From the NCBI GenBank assembly GCA_946902985.2, contig OX336397.1, positions 184,578,813 to 184,642,812 on the forward strand: DNA of 64,000 bases. The letters are read 5' to 3'. The position numbers and the translations under genes were made by a program. This document shows, piece after piece, positions 23,049 through 34,374 of the stretch. Below the pieces are notes generated by a model. The model did no database searches. It worked only from the letters and a program-made list of their open reading frames with translations, and had not been told where the DNA came from. The stretch's first letter is position 1. Each line of letters begins with the position of its first letter. The DNA comes from Meconema thalassinum (taxonomy: Eukaryota; Arthropoda; Insecta; Orthoptera; Tettigoniidae).

Positions 23049-24271
23049 TGGTAGGTTTTAGCTGAAAAAAAGGAAGTGATAAAGCAGTAATAATTTTACC
23101 AATTTGCTTGACAATTTTTAAAAGAATACTTAAGGAGAAGGACCTCAAACCTAATTCAAACTAAAATTTTGGAAACCATAAGTACGAGAAAAAATCTCAA
23201 CAAGTAGGAAGCTTGCAGAGCTAGCTGTACTTGCCTTAATGGTTTTCTCGAATTGGCTAAGAAAACCAAGAGAAACTTTAAAAATGTTGTTACTTGAAGT
23301 TTTAGTTTAAATGCAACAAGTAGTAAAGACTTTATTATTTGAGTGATTATTCATTTTCGTAAAGAGGGCTTAAGCCTATAGGAAGAATCAGGGAAGTGAA
23401 GGTCCTGTCTAATCGTTATTCTAACAATAAAGATAAGGAACAAAAGAAAACTAACGATTTATTTAAACAATTTCAAACGGTAAACTAAATAACAATACTT
23501 AAAGTTTGATTTTGGTTTTAAGTGGAGAATAACAATTTAGAGCTATAAAATGTCAAGGTCTTAGACCTAATTATAAGAAGTTTACAATTTTCAATTGCAA
23601 GTTTCAAACTTGTGAAAGCACTAAACCTATACAAAGGTTTCAAAATATGTGCTCAAGATTAAGAACTTTAACGTTTATAACAACAATTATGAAGCAATTA
23701 TAACTTTGATAATTAGATCTGGTACAATGTAGGCACTTTTAGAATACCTTTATGGAAATCTAAAAGGCTGTAAAAAATATATTGAATTGCTGGTAGATAC
23801 AGGAAAGAGGAAAAATTACAAGCGGAAATTACCGCTATTTTACACAGAAATTACTATATTAAACATACAACGTGTAGGACGTGGTAACGAATCCTGGAGA
23901 GAAAAGATTGAAAAATAAGAAAAATAAAATTCTTATAAAGAACATAGAATTCTTCTTAGAGCGGTGTCTTCAAGGAGATGTTAGCTGGCGACAACGACGA
24001 AGTCTGGTGGTTTGATTGGTAAGGATGTCCTCTTGAGCATGGAGATATTGACGAACTTCAGAGGTTAGCTGCCAGATGCTACAAGGTTGTCCATGGAAGA
24101 TATATATCTAGAACAGACTTATAAAATACGTAAGCAAGGGCACGGAAAAATATAACGTAAGGCTTCACTGTTGGTGTCTGCGAACAGGGAAAAATAAATT
24201 AAATGAAACAAATTGATCAAACAGCAGCAAAGGCTAACTCTGACTGACCGTGTATTCCAAAGAATACACCA
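23049..24271 (-). repeat. 3' LTR of the BEL/Pao element, internally deleted
   Basis: It matches 29736-32652 at both ends and along most of its length, but lacks about 0.43 kb near 23070-23090 and about 1.15 kb near 23915. At that second point the sequence jumps from gagaaaagattg to aagaaaaataaaattc. C and G runs lie just outside, at about 24280. Confidence 0.85.
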
Positions 24272-24346
24272 TACTGGGGGGGGGGGGAAGGCAAACTCCA
24301 ACAGAGAGCAGAACACAATGTTCAAGATTGAGAGGAAGGGGGGCAA

Positions 24347-25555
24347 TTAAAGATAGGAGTCTTGTAATATGCCCATTTGGGCCCCGGGTAACACTCGATC
24401 ACCCTTCCAGAGATCCATACTAAGGGAGGGGAGGGGGGGGGGGGGGGTAGCATCCCTAACAAGAACCAGGTCCCCCTCTTTGATGTCAGGATTAGAAAGA
24501 AGCCACTTCTGTCTCCGTTGCCAAGATGTTAAGTATTCCAATTTCCACCTCTTCCAGAAAGAATTACGAAGAGCTTCAAGTTTACGCCAAACGATCGCTA
24601 AATTAGAATCTCTATAAGAGTTAGGAAGGGGGGGGGGGGAGAAGAAAGAGAAGTGCCTATAAGGAAATGACCAGGTGTTAATGGAAGCAGATCAGGGTCA
24701 TTAGAAAGCGTGGTCAAGGGGCGAGAATTAACAACACCTTCAATCAGAATAGACAGTGAGTTAAATTCTTCATAAGTCAGAATACGACTACCTAAAACCT
24801 TTTTTAGATGACTTTTAGTTAGCTTGACACAAGATTCCCACCTACCGCCGTCATGAGGGGCGTAAGGAGGTAAAAACTGCCTTTTGAAACCTTTAGAGTA
24901 GGAAAAATTATACATTTGTTCCATGGCAGGAGAAGATGTGAGTGCTTTTCTTTCTTGAAAAGTGGAGGCGTTATCGGAGAACATTTCAGAGGGAACGCCA
25001 CGCCTGGCAGTGAAGCGAGAAACGGCTGACAGAAGGTAAGAAGTAGAGGCATTTGTTACTAGTTCTAGATGGATCGCACCTGTGATCTTGCAAACGAAAA
25101 GAGATACATAGAGTTTTCCAAACAATTTGCGATTAGCTTCAGGGGAATTGCGTTGATATTGAAATGGACCCATATAATCCACACCAGTTAAAGCAAAAGG
25201 GCGAATTGGGGAAGAGCGGAAAGAAGGTAGATCGCCCATCAATTGGGTACTGACTTTGGGTTTCACCTTAAAGCAAGGGATGCATTTGTGAATTACGGAA
25301 GAAGCTTCATGAACTCCTTAATAAACAAAGAGTGCGAGTGCCAACATGCAGATTTCGATAATGAAAGTCACGGATGATTAAGAAGGTTACATGATGCTTA
25401 AAAGGCAAAATGACAGGATGCTTTTTGTCTTCAGAGAGTGAAGAATGCGAAATTCTACCGCCTCTTCTAAGTAACCCATTTTCATCAAGGAATGGGGCTA
25501 AGGCGTGAAGACGACTAGATTTCGGAAGATCTTTGTTAGCTGATAGCAAAGACAA
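24347..25555 (-). pseudogene. BEL/Pao integrase with C-terminal DUF5641-like part
   Basis: The N-terminal zinc-binding part (25555-25307) has HPVILPFKHHVTFLIIRDFH and NLHVGTRTL, the H2C2-like pattern. The catalytic core (25266-24598) shows LTGVDYMGPFQ with the first Asp, FSDNASTF with the second, and PHDGGRWESCVKL with the Glu. After a frameshift in the G/C-run zone (24629-24640) the tail reads LTSWQRRQKWL, IKEGDLVLVRD and WKGDRVLPG, the DUF5641-type end common to BEL/Pao elements. Integrase joins the reverse-transcribed copy to host DNA. Stops near 25306 and 24570 break it. A homopolymer run of 13-14 G at 24434-24447 encodes an odd proline run. Confidence 0.9.
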
Positions 25556-25572
25556 TCAGTAGAAAAGGCTTC

Positions 25573-26295
25573 TTACTGTGTTAGTTGTAAATCATTAATA
25601 GTAGCGAGATTTAATTCATGATCAGTTAGATGCGGTTTAGGAAGAACGGGTTGGCCAACAACAAGATATTTCCATCTGAGAAGATAGGCAAAAATTCGAA
25701 TTAGTTTGTGAAAGGAAGAGTAGCGAGACAACAAGGGACATGAAACGTTAGAAATAAGACACGAAGCAGTAGATTCAGATACTTTAGCGTCAGGCAAATT
25801 GGAGTTTGTGACCGGAGGTTTGGTAGGCCAGCAAGATGAGTCTACGATTAACCACGAGGGCCCATACCAGTACAGCTGAGATGCAACCAATTGAGAGTGT
25901 AAGCAACTACGGGAGATGATGTCAGCGGGGTTATCAGTGCTAGGCACATGTCTCCATTGACATCCCGAAGAAAGGTTTTGAATTTTGGAAACTCTATTTG
26001 CAACAAAGGTTTGCCAGTGGGTAGGATTTTTGGCGATCCAAGAGAGGGTAATCATGGAAACGCTCCATAGATAGGTTTGCGAAATTTCGACTTTTAAGAC
26101 TTTCTGCAGTTTCTTAGCAAGTTCTGCGGCCATGAGTGCAGCACACAATTCGAGCGTAGGCAAAGTAATATTTTTAAGAGGAGCAACTTTAGACTTAGCG
26201 CAAATAAGGTTTGAAAATGAAGATTCATTTAGCGAATTGCGATAAACCAAATATGAACAGCAACCGTAAGCTCTTTCGGAGCTGTCGGCAAACAC
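25573..26295 (-). pseudogene. BEL/Pao RNase H-like region
   Basis: A 240-codon open frame starts MFADSSERAYGCCSYLVYRN (first acidic residue in FADSS) and carries ITLPTLELCAALMAAELAKK (Glu). Next is YLWSVSMITLSWIAKNPTHW, where relatives have W-S/T-D-S, so the catalytic Asp reads Val, then VPSTDNPADIISR. This is the RNase H domain that follows RT in Pao-type polyproteins. It is the best preserved stretch of the element, but the lost Asp argues it was already inactive or is decaying. It abuts the integrase part at 25555. Confidence 0.88.
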
Positions 26296-26330
26296 ATGAA
26301 GAAAGAAAGATGTCTTAGGAGGAGCGTTAA

Positions 26331-27442
26331 TTAAATTTCTAGGAATTTCAATAAGAGAAAGATCAAGTAGACTACATTGAAAAGAGAGCCATCTATTAAA
26401 AAAAGAAGGGGATCAGCTTCGTCCCATTCACATTTCAGAGACCATAGCTCTTGCATGAAAAGCTTGGCTATAACAATAACCGGCGCAAGAAATTGGAGAG
26501 GATCGAAATTTTTTGCAATTTCAGTTAAAATTTGCCTTTTTGTGTTAGGGAGCTCTGCGGAAAGCGAGACTTTGTAGGTGAGAGTATCAGTGCGAGTGCA
26601 CCAGTGTACTCCTGGCGTTTTTATGGATTCGGAATCTCCGCAAATTTTGACGGAAGAAGGGTCTACATCTTCAACGGGAAATTGGGCAAGAAACTCAGGG
26701 GAATTGGAATTCCACTTATGAAGTGGGAATCCTCCATTCTTTAACAATGCTTTCAATTCCAGTGATACGAAAGAAGCTTCTTCAAGAGTCGGAAAGGACT
26801 GGGGGTAATCGTCAACATAAATGGATGTAGTTAATGCTTCGGAAGCTTTAGCATCAATTAAATGACCATCTTGAGAGGCTAGCATATGCAATGACCGGAT
26901 GGCAAGGAAAGCAGAAGGTTTTAGACCATACATAACTGTTTTAAGCGAAATATTTTAATAGGTTTACTGATTTCGTCACGCCATAAGATTCTTTGAAGAT
27001 CTTGCTGTTCGGATTGCATTAACACTTGACGGTACATTTGTTTGATATCCGCGATAACTGCAATAGGGAACAGACTAAAATTTAAGAGAATAGTAGACAA
27101 ATTGGATTGAATAGTGGAACCAGAGTGAAGAGTATCGTTGAGACTGTTGCCATTGGTGTCAGGTGATGACCCATTAAACACGACTCGGATTTTATCCTTG
27201 ACAAGAGGGTTATTCCACACAGGATGATGATTTAAGAAAACCGTTTCAATTGGGGGGTGCAATTCATCATCAGATTTATTGACAACTTCCATGTGATCCA
27301 AACCTTCGTATTCGTCCATGAACTCGGTATACTGTTGTTTATCGAGGGGTTCTTTCTTAAATTTACTCTCGATAGCAAATAGAGCTTTTAGAGATTTATG
27401 TTGAGAATTAGTGAGTTTGGGAGGATTGAGTAATCTTAGCAT
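26331..27442 (-). pseudogene. BEL/Pao reverse transcriptase region
   Basis: Two frames, 27442-26921 and 26933-26331, overlap by a shift at about 26930. The first has FMDEYEGLDHMEVV, YFLNHH-like PVWNNPLVKDKIRVVFNGSS, LNDTLHSGSTIQSNL and VIADIKQMYRQVLM with the first catalytic Asp. The second has TTSIYVDDYPQSFPTLEEA with the YVDD box and GGFPLHKWNSNSPEFL. These are standard Pao RT motifs in the right order. The enzyme copies element RNA into DNA inside the particle. Only frameshifts, not motif losses, are visible in the core. Confidence 0.9.
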
Positions 27443-27522
27443 CTGAACAATGAATCGGCCTTCGGGTGAACGAGTAGTAGTGGAAATGAAGACTGGCTCA
27501 CAGAATTCGTTTTCTGAAGAGG

Positions 27523-28114
27523 TTAAACTAGGGGAATCAATATTTTCAAGTTTCCAGAACTGTTCCTAATCAGTACTTGCAAAGTAACATTGCGATACAG
27601 GTTGGGGGGAATAATGAGGAAGTTGACTAGTAACAATGCTACCAAAATTAGTGTCTCTGGCAACCACACTTGAAGACAGTTTACGAATTTGTTTGCGAAG
27701 GCAACACCAGAAAACATTGGCACTGAAAAGTATGTCAATGTGACCTTGTATATTAAACAGAGGATCGGCTAATCTTAAATGAGAAGGAATATTCAGACCT
27801 GAGATATCAACAGAGTGGCTTGGAGTATCCTCTCCGATGCTGTTAAGAATGAGTCAATTAAGTTTGAGAACATTATTTCTATGACAAGTATCCTTTATGG
27901 TTAGTTTTAAGAACTGTAAAGCTTGTGATTTTAAGATGTTAATGCCTGATGCATTAATAGAAGTGGGAGTTACTGGTAAGACTAGTTTTTTTATCAAAGA
28001 ATTGGAAACGAAGTCATGGGTTGCTGCTGAATCAAGAAGACTGTACTTGAGCACTACGCATAAACTTAGCGTTTTGAATAAAAGATGAAGCATTGGGACT
28101 GCTAGTATTATCAT
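27523..28114 (-). pseudogene. BEL/Pao aspartic protease region
   Basis: The frame at 28114-27854 contains YSLLDSAATHDFVSNSLIKK, equivalent to the LLDSGSQ-type active site of retroelement aspartic proteases. A second frame at 27738-27523 continues towards RT. In the family this enzyme cuts Gag-Pol. The frame is broken near 27850. The assignment depends mostly on position between the zinc knuckle and RT plus this one motif. Confidence 0.75.
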
Positions 28115-28129
28115 TTTTTTTGAGAAGTG

Positions 28130-29500
28130 GATGCTGATGATAACCTCGATTGATCATGACGATGCAATAAGGTGTGATGAGGTTTTTCACAATGGAAACA
28201 GAGCCTGGTGGACTTGCAATTAGAGGCTGAATGTTTGGGTGAGAGACAATTGAAGCAATATTTGTTTTGTGCTACTAATTTCCTTCTGTCATCGACCGAC
28301 AGTTCTTTAAAGAATTTACGTAAATATAAAGCGTGAGAATCTTTGCAAAGTATGCACTTGAACTGTTCATTTAAACTTTTACTGGGTTCATTTTGAATAT
28401 TTAAAGCGAGAGAACTTGCAATACGGCGTTCACTAGACCTAGTTTGGTAACCAGTGACGTGTGACTTGGGTTTAGAAGAGCTAGACCCAGGTTTTTGAGT
28501 GCTAGACGCTGCATATTCGTTTTTGGATTAAAGAGACAGTGATTCAAATCTAAAGTTAGGAGAAGAGGGTTCACTTTGGTTTGCTAAAGCGGTTAAAAGT
28601 TGACATCTAGCATTTATGAAGGTGACTAAATGTTCGTAAGAATAATCATCATTGTTAGAATGTTCCATTTCGCAAGCTTTAAGTGTAGCAGTGTCAACTT
28701 AAGAAACCACTAAATGTATTAGGAAAGTGTCCCAATGGTCAGTGGGTTGATCCAATTGAGATAATGCTTTTCACATGGTGTTGTGTGGTATCGATGAGAG
28801 TACGCAAACTAGTGACGTCATTATGTTGTGCCGAAGGCAAGTTAAATAGAGCTTTCATATGGCGTTGAATACGTATCCGTAGATTACCGTATCTTTCCTT
28901 CAATAAATTAAAGGCAATGGAGTAGTTTTCGGCACTTAATGGAAGTGCTTCAACTAACTGCAGGGCTTGACCCTGGAGAATGGATCTCAAATAATGAAAT
29001 TTGTAGATGACTTGAATGTCTTCATTGTCATGAACAAGGGAGCAAAAAAGTTCCGTAAAAGGAATCCCAAGTGGATTCATCTCCTGAGAAGTGGGGCAAA
29101 TTGTATTTGGGAAGTATTGGTTTCGGTTTGTGAGTGCCCTCACGAGACGAGGTTTGCTGTTCGTGGAGGGAACCAAGAACAGAAACGTCCTTTTTCTGTT
29201 CTTCTTCAAGTTGGCGAATTATTTTAAAAGCAGAGCCTATGCCTTCGTAGTATTAATTTTCTACTTCTACTCGATCGTCTGATTGAGCATGCAAGATTCA
29301 ATTTCGGTTTGAATAGTACAATAATTTTCAAAAGAACGTTCATAATCCTTTACGCGATGTTTTATTAAATCTAATTGAGCTTCTGAAGGATCCAGCTCTC
29401 TGATGTCTTTTTTAAATCGGGTGATTTTCCCTTTGTAAGACGCTCGTTTTGCGGTAATCTTTTCATCCCTACCTTCTTTGTCTTTATCTGTGGGAGCCAT
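28130..29500 (-). pseudogene. BEL/Pao Gag with zinc knuckle
   Basis: A start at 29500 reads MAPTDKDKEGRDEKITAKRA, a charged helix-rich N-terminus with a heptad look. The 29209-28739 frame has FHYLRSILQGQALQLVEALP, then YSIAFNLLKERYGNLRIRI and HMKALFNLPSA, the DUF1759-type Gag core. Around 28340-28130 the frame gives CKDSHALYLRKFFKELSVDD and CFNCLSPKHSASNC, a C-x2-C-x4-H-x4-C knuckle that binds element RNA. At least three frame changes separate the parts. Gag forms the particle shell. Confidence 0.85.
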
Positions 29501-29712
29501 GGCGAAATGGGTAAATTAAAGTATAACGTACGAAACTGTGGAGTTTTGGATATGCTGTCAGACTGGCAGCAGCAAACAAGTTGAAAGAGAGAGACACACC
29601 GAAGGAGACAGAAGCAACCTCTTTCCCCCTCACCAGCCCTGCACAGCGAAATTATAGCTGAAGAATTCAAAATAGATATTAGTAATTTGCATAGTATTGA
29701 GAAGTGGATTCT

Positions 29713-29730
29713 CCTGGGTTTCTGGGACCA
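29713..29730 (-). other. Candidate primer-binding site of the BEL/Pao element
   Basis: Five bases after the 5' LTR end, the minus strand reads TGGTCCCAGAAACCCAGG. A TGG start just inside the LTR is what a tRNA 3'-CCA primer needs. The tRNA species is not identified. Confidence 0.5.
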
Positions 29731-29735
29731 AGTTT

Positions 29736-32652
29736 TGGTAGGTTTTAGCTGAGGATTAACTCTACCTAAGGGATGATGTTAATGAAAAAAAAAAAAGGAA
29801 GTGGGTTTCGGTGTGGAGAACAAGTATGGGTAGATAGGATGGGAGTCCAATACAAAAGAATAAAACCAAACTTAAATATGTCTTCAGTAAAAGGTTCCAC
29901 CGCACAATGCCCGTGAGACACCTAAAGTGGGTAGGGACCTGACCACAGCTAACGGGAAATGTGGCTGGAGCTTGGGCAATTTGCAAGCAAGCAGCGAGCG
30001 TTCTTTCCCTCCCAAGCCGTTATTCCCCTACTATGGGGACGGGTAGTAGTCTGGCAAGACAAAGTGTGTTAAGAGGTACAGATTTACAGTTTCTCCTTTC
30101 AAAGGAGTTAGATTTAATCGAATGTTTTGAAAGACTGAAATAATTTGAATTCGCCGTGATATTTTTTTAGTTCTGGGAACTGTTGGATCTCCAGCAAACG
30201 ACCGAATGTTCCAGAGAGGGAAACCATAGCAGTTATAATGCCTTTTGTAATAATTTTACTAGTTTTCTTGACAATTTTTAAAAGAATACCAATTGTTGCA
30301 CTTAAGGAAGGCTAAGCTATTACCCAGCAAAATGCCGACTAAAAGTTTAGAAAAGAGGAGGACCTCATACCTAACTCAAACAAAACTAAAATTTTTGGAA
30401 ACAAACCATAAGTAAGAGAACAAAACTCAACAAGTAGGAAGCTTGCAGAGCTAGCTGTACTTGCCTTAATGGCTTGCTAGGATTGGCTAAGAAAACCAAG
30501 AGAAACTTTGAAATTGTTGTTACTTGAAGTTTTAGTTTAAATGCAACAAGTAGTAAAGACTTTATTATTTGAGTGGTTATTCGTTTTCGTAAAGAGGGCT
30601 TAAGCCTATAGGAAGAATCAGGGAAGTGAAGGTTCTGCCTAATCGTTATTCAACAATAAAGATAAGGAACAAAAGAAAACTAACGATTTATTTAAACAAT
30701 TTCAAACGCTAAACTAATTAACAATACTTAAAGTTTGATTTTGGTTTTAAGTGGAGAATAACAATTTAGAGCTATTAAATGTCAAGGTCTTAGACCTAAT
30801 TATAAGAAGTTTACAATTTTCAATTGCAAGTTCCAAACATGTGAAAGCACTAAACCTGTACAGAAGTTTCAAAATGTGTGCTCAAGATTAAGAACTTTAA
30901 CGTTTAAAACAACAATTATGAAGCAATTGTAACTTTGATAATTAGATCAGGTACAATGTAGGCACTTTTAGAATCCCTTTAAGGAAATCGACAAGGTTGT
31001 AAAAAATATAATGAATTCCTGATAGTTACAGGAAAGAGGAAAAATTACAAGTGGAAATTACCGCTATTTTACACAGAAATTACTATATTAAACATACAAC
31101 GTGTAGGACGTGATAACGAATCCTAGAGAGAAAAGATTGAGTACAAAAGGTTAATGATTAGAAAGTTAACAATTTCTGTACTAGCAGGATAAAAAAGAAG
31201 GAATAAAAAGAAGTTTCTACAATTTCTTGTATTTTTGCAGAGTGAATAAGTTGTACATGGAGAAAAATGGGAGGGCGCCAAACTTAGGTCGAGGCCTCAT
31301 AGAAAAATAACTAAATACATAAGTTAATTTGAATATTGTTAGTGGAGGGTGTTTGGAAAAGGAGAATGGGAATATAATGTTGTGGCCAATTTTATTGCTC
31401 TCATTCGAACGCGACGCGGTTGGTAGTTGAACGGGCACTGTTCTGCACTATAGTCAATTGATGGATTTGAAAAATTCACTATCGCAGCACAGAAAGTTTG
31501 TAAAGAGGAAAGTTATTGTAGTTATGGAGATCTCTTGTTGAATTTTAGCTTGAACCAGTTTATTGCGTTGTAAAGTTTATAGATTGCGGTTGAATGATGA
31601 GGTACAGTTCCCACGGTGGAAAGCAAATTAGGTTTTAAACAGCAGTAAATGCGACGTTAATTCCACAGTGAGGAAAAGCATTCCCATATTTGAGTGGAAA
31701 ATACTAGTTTGCTTTACTTGTAGAAATATTGGTTCATGTGGAATGTTCCAGAACCATGATGACAATTAAATGGGCAAGAGAGGTCCCACGGAGGAAAAAG
31801 CCAAGTTTTTATAGACAGTGGGTACTATGAATTAAATCCCTCGTAATGGGAAGGTAATCCCAATCATTTAGTACAAGAAGTACTGGGTTTCACTTTATAA
31901 AGCCAGCTTAGATAGTTAAAGCATGACAAGAAGAAAATATCTTGAAGACGGTTATTGCACAATTGTTGACAATTCTTCACACTGTCATTAAAATTGTATT
32001 AAAAGCACTTTGCCCTTTAAAAACAATTATAATGCATTGAAGAACATTGAAGTTTTGTACTTAGCTCATGTTTGTAGAGTAGGCGATGGTTCCTTGTAAC
32101 CGTTGATCTAAAATGCAGACATGGCATCTGATTTAAAATGTCTACCGATCACAGGAGACAAGCTCGTGAGAGAGCCCCAACTGTATATTTGACGTCTGAC
32201 GCAAAAGTGAGAGCGGCTCAACGAAGCACGAAGGACCAAGGAGGCGGAAAAGGGTAGGGGTAATAGACAATAGAATGTACCTCAGGGTATACAACGTAAG
32301 AAAAATAAAATTCTTATAAAGAACATAGAATTCTACTTAGAGCAGTGTCCTCTAGGTGATGTAAGCTGGCGACAACGACGAAGCCTGGTGGTTTAATTGG
32401 TAAGGAAGTCCTCTTGAGCATGAGATATTGACGAACTTAAGAGGTTAGCTGCCATATGCCGCTAGGTTGTCCATGGAAGATATATATCTAGAACAGACTT
32501 ATAAAAAACATAAGCAAGGGCACGGAAAAAATACAACGTAAGGAATCACTGTTGGTGTCTGCGAACAGGGAAAACGAAATTAAATGAAACAAATAGATCA
32601 AAGAGCATCAAAGGCTAACTCTGACTGACCGTGTATTCCAAAGAATACACCA
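29736..32652 (-). repeat. 5' LTR of the BEL/Pao element, 2.9 kb
   Basis: The longer of the two LTRs. Its first ~360 bases (32652 to ~32290) and the part from 31140 to ~30256 match the 3' LTR closely. The segment 31144-32290 has no counterpart there, so it is either an insertion here or a deletion there. No coding sequence is seen in it. Confidence 0.82.
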
Positions 32653-33950
32653 TGTGGATTCTTCAAAAATGATGTCATTGCACTGCGTTGGAGTCGTTCA
32701 GCACTTTTTTGTGTTTTTGTTAGCGATCTCTTCAGGATAACCGTCATACACAACCGAGACATTGCTACCAAAGTTATTTTTAATGTAGGTGATATAACCT
32801 GAAACAATGGCTGTCACAGACGTTTTGCGCTGCCAGACACCCGTGTGTAAAAGATAGCCCTCATCTTAAACAACGCTAAGTATTGGAGTCAGCAGGTGTG
32901 TGGCAGGATAGTGGAGTGAAAGCAGAGAAGTGACCGTACTTGCTCCCCTTTCGCATCCCCTGTTCATTATACAAAGACATTGGGAATGGGGATAATTCAT
33001 GTTCAAAACGTTCTTTCAGTTCTTCGTCCGAATTGTTGGTTATGCACACCGTTCGGAAAACAGTAAGTGGATTGACGACTACTCTCTTGTTCCCCACATT
33101 GACAGAGGTGGTGATGGATGACAATGTGGCTATTTTATCGTTACGTTTAAAGGTTATTTTATCAAACGTATTCCCAATAATTTTCTTAACACTTTCAGTT
33201 CCCAGTTGTTGGGCCAAGTGGCAATTTATGTTAGGGCCACCAACTATTCCACTACTGATGGATACCAATTTATCAGTGATGGGAAATAGAGGGTGGAAAC
33301 AAACCGGTCTTTTTAGTTTTCCTGCATCATATCAACATGATGTTCACCAGTAGGATATGAGATGTGGCAGAAAAGTTCCAATTCCTCGCGTACTTTTACT
33401 ATGAACACCATTCCTACGGTCCACCGGACTAGCACACTGCTGGAGATTCCACGCCCCTGTGTCAATCCACCATAGTTTTTCATAGACCGCATCATTTTTT
33501 GCTCAGTTAAATCTGACCACAGGCCAGACCAAAATTTTCAGATCGGCGGATAGTAAAATCTCTTCCTATAAACATCTTAAATTCAGTAGGATCTATCCGA
33601 TCTTCTAGAGCCATCATATCTTGCAGTTATAGGTGGGCACTCTTAGCGTAGAAATAGTGACTGGCCAGCAGAATGAACAAAAGATAGCATTTTGTGGACA
33701 GCATCCAGGTGAAGATTCCAATCACCAGCACGCTCTGCCTGAACGGATAATTTTATGTGAGTACGCATGCCAAAATATTGGACCCTCAGCTTATTCAATC
33801 CAGTTTTGCATTTGGCTCTTAGGGTTTGGATAGTCTCGTTTTCCTTTACAAACATGATGAAAGACCGCTCACTTTCACGTAGCATCATTTCAGTTGCTGT
33901 TCTTTCCTCCTCAATCATATTTATCTGATTCATAATGCCAGCCAGTACTA
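32653..33950 (-). pseudogene. CXC/PIN-like transposon protein, N-terminal half
   Basis: Read from about 33933 downward, frames give RAGDWNLHLDAVHKMLSFVH, then MMRSMKNYGGLTQGRGIS (33495-33440). Next come NCHLAQQLGTESVKKIIGNT, FDKITFKRNDKIATLSSI, VVVNPLTVFRTVCI and HELSPFPMSLYNEQGMRKGS (33268-32876), and finally VTAIVSGYITYIKNNFG with VSVVYDGYPEE (~32820-32730). This is the order in the large uncharacterised proteins whose C-terminus has the SGCDTT and CXC blocks. The GGLT-GRG block is the most conserved. The reading stops at the BEL element and resumes at 23048. Three or more frameshifts occur and the usual longer N-terminus is absent. A transposition role is inferred from the flanking inverted repeats. 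Confidence 0.78.
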
Positions 33951-34374
33951 GCAGAGTTGAAACATATCGACGCTATAATCATACAAAAATATTCAAACCA
34001 AAATAACATGGCAAATAATCGCAAATAAATATAAGCCATTATAAGTAATATTATCCATACCGGTATATAACACACCATTTCAGTAAATAATTAATAATTT
34101 TTCCCCCTGATGCGAACCACATTGATGCGCTGCATTTTCAACTTAAGTGGCGATCAATCTTTGAGAGTTTACACTCTTGTCCGATGTCACTGTAAGCGAC
34201 AGTTTTGTGTGAGAACAAGTCCCAGATTGTCCCCAAGGCACCGGACGAAATCATTCCCATAATTATGAAACCATTGCTACGTATACTTATCATAATATTA
34301 ACTCCGATTTAATCAGTACAGGCCCTGTACGCGAAGTCGGATACGCTCAAAACTTGTTTTAATTGATTTCACCC
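33951..34374. other. Upstream region of the CXC gene
   Basis: No coding family recognised between the first conserved block of the CXC protein and the right inverted repeat. It may be the promoter or 5' UTR of the transposon gene. Confidence 0.4.

Larger units (their letters stand above)
23049..32652 (-). mobile_element. BEL/Pao LTR retrotransposon, inserted in the CXC gene
   Basis: Direct repeats at 23049-24271 and 29736-32652 are LTRs that start TGGTGTATTC and end CTACCA on the minus strand. Gag, protease, RT, RNase H and integrase relics lie between them in BEL/Pao order. The 5-bp flanks are tgtgg (32653-32657) and ggtgg (23044-23048), one mismatch. The CXC gene continues on both sides, which independently confirms the insertion limits. 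No envelope-like gene is seen. All frames are broken. Confidence 0.9.

Noticed and set aside
24119..24346. Separate small gene next to the 3' LTR (75-codon minus frame)
   Set aside because: It crosses the LTR boundary and has a hydrophobic low-complexity translation; no start context or family.
29743..29770. Splice acceptor at the start of the CXC exon (cag before ctaaaacc at 23062)
   Set aside because: The same sequence is the LTR end of the BEL element, so it is not an exon border; the CXC gene continues at 32653.
23049..32652. Endogenous retrovirus with envelope gene
   Set aside because: No third frame with signal peptide or transmembrane pattern lies between integrase and the 3' LTR; the element is a plain BEL/Pao retrotransposon.
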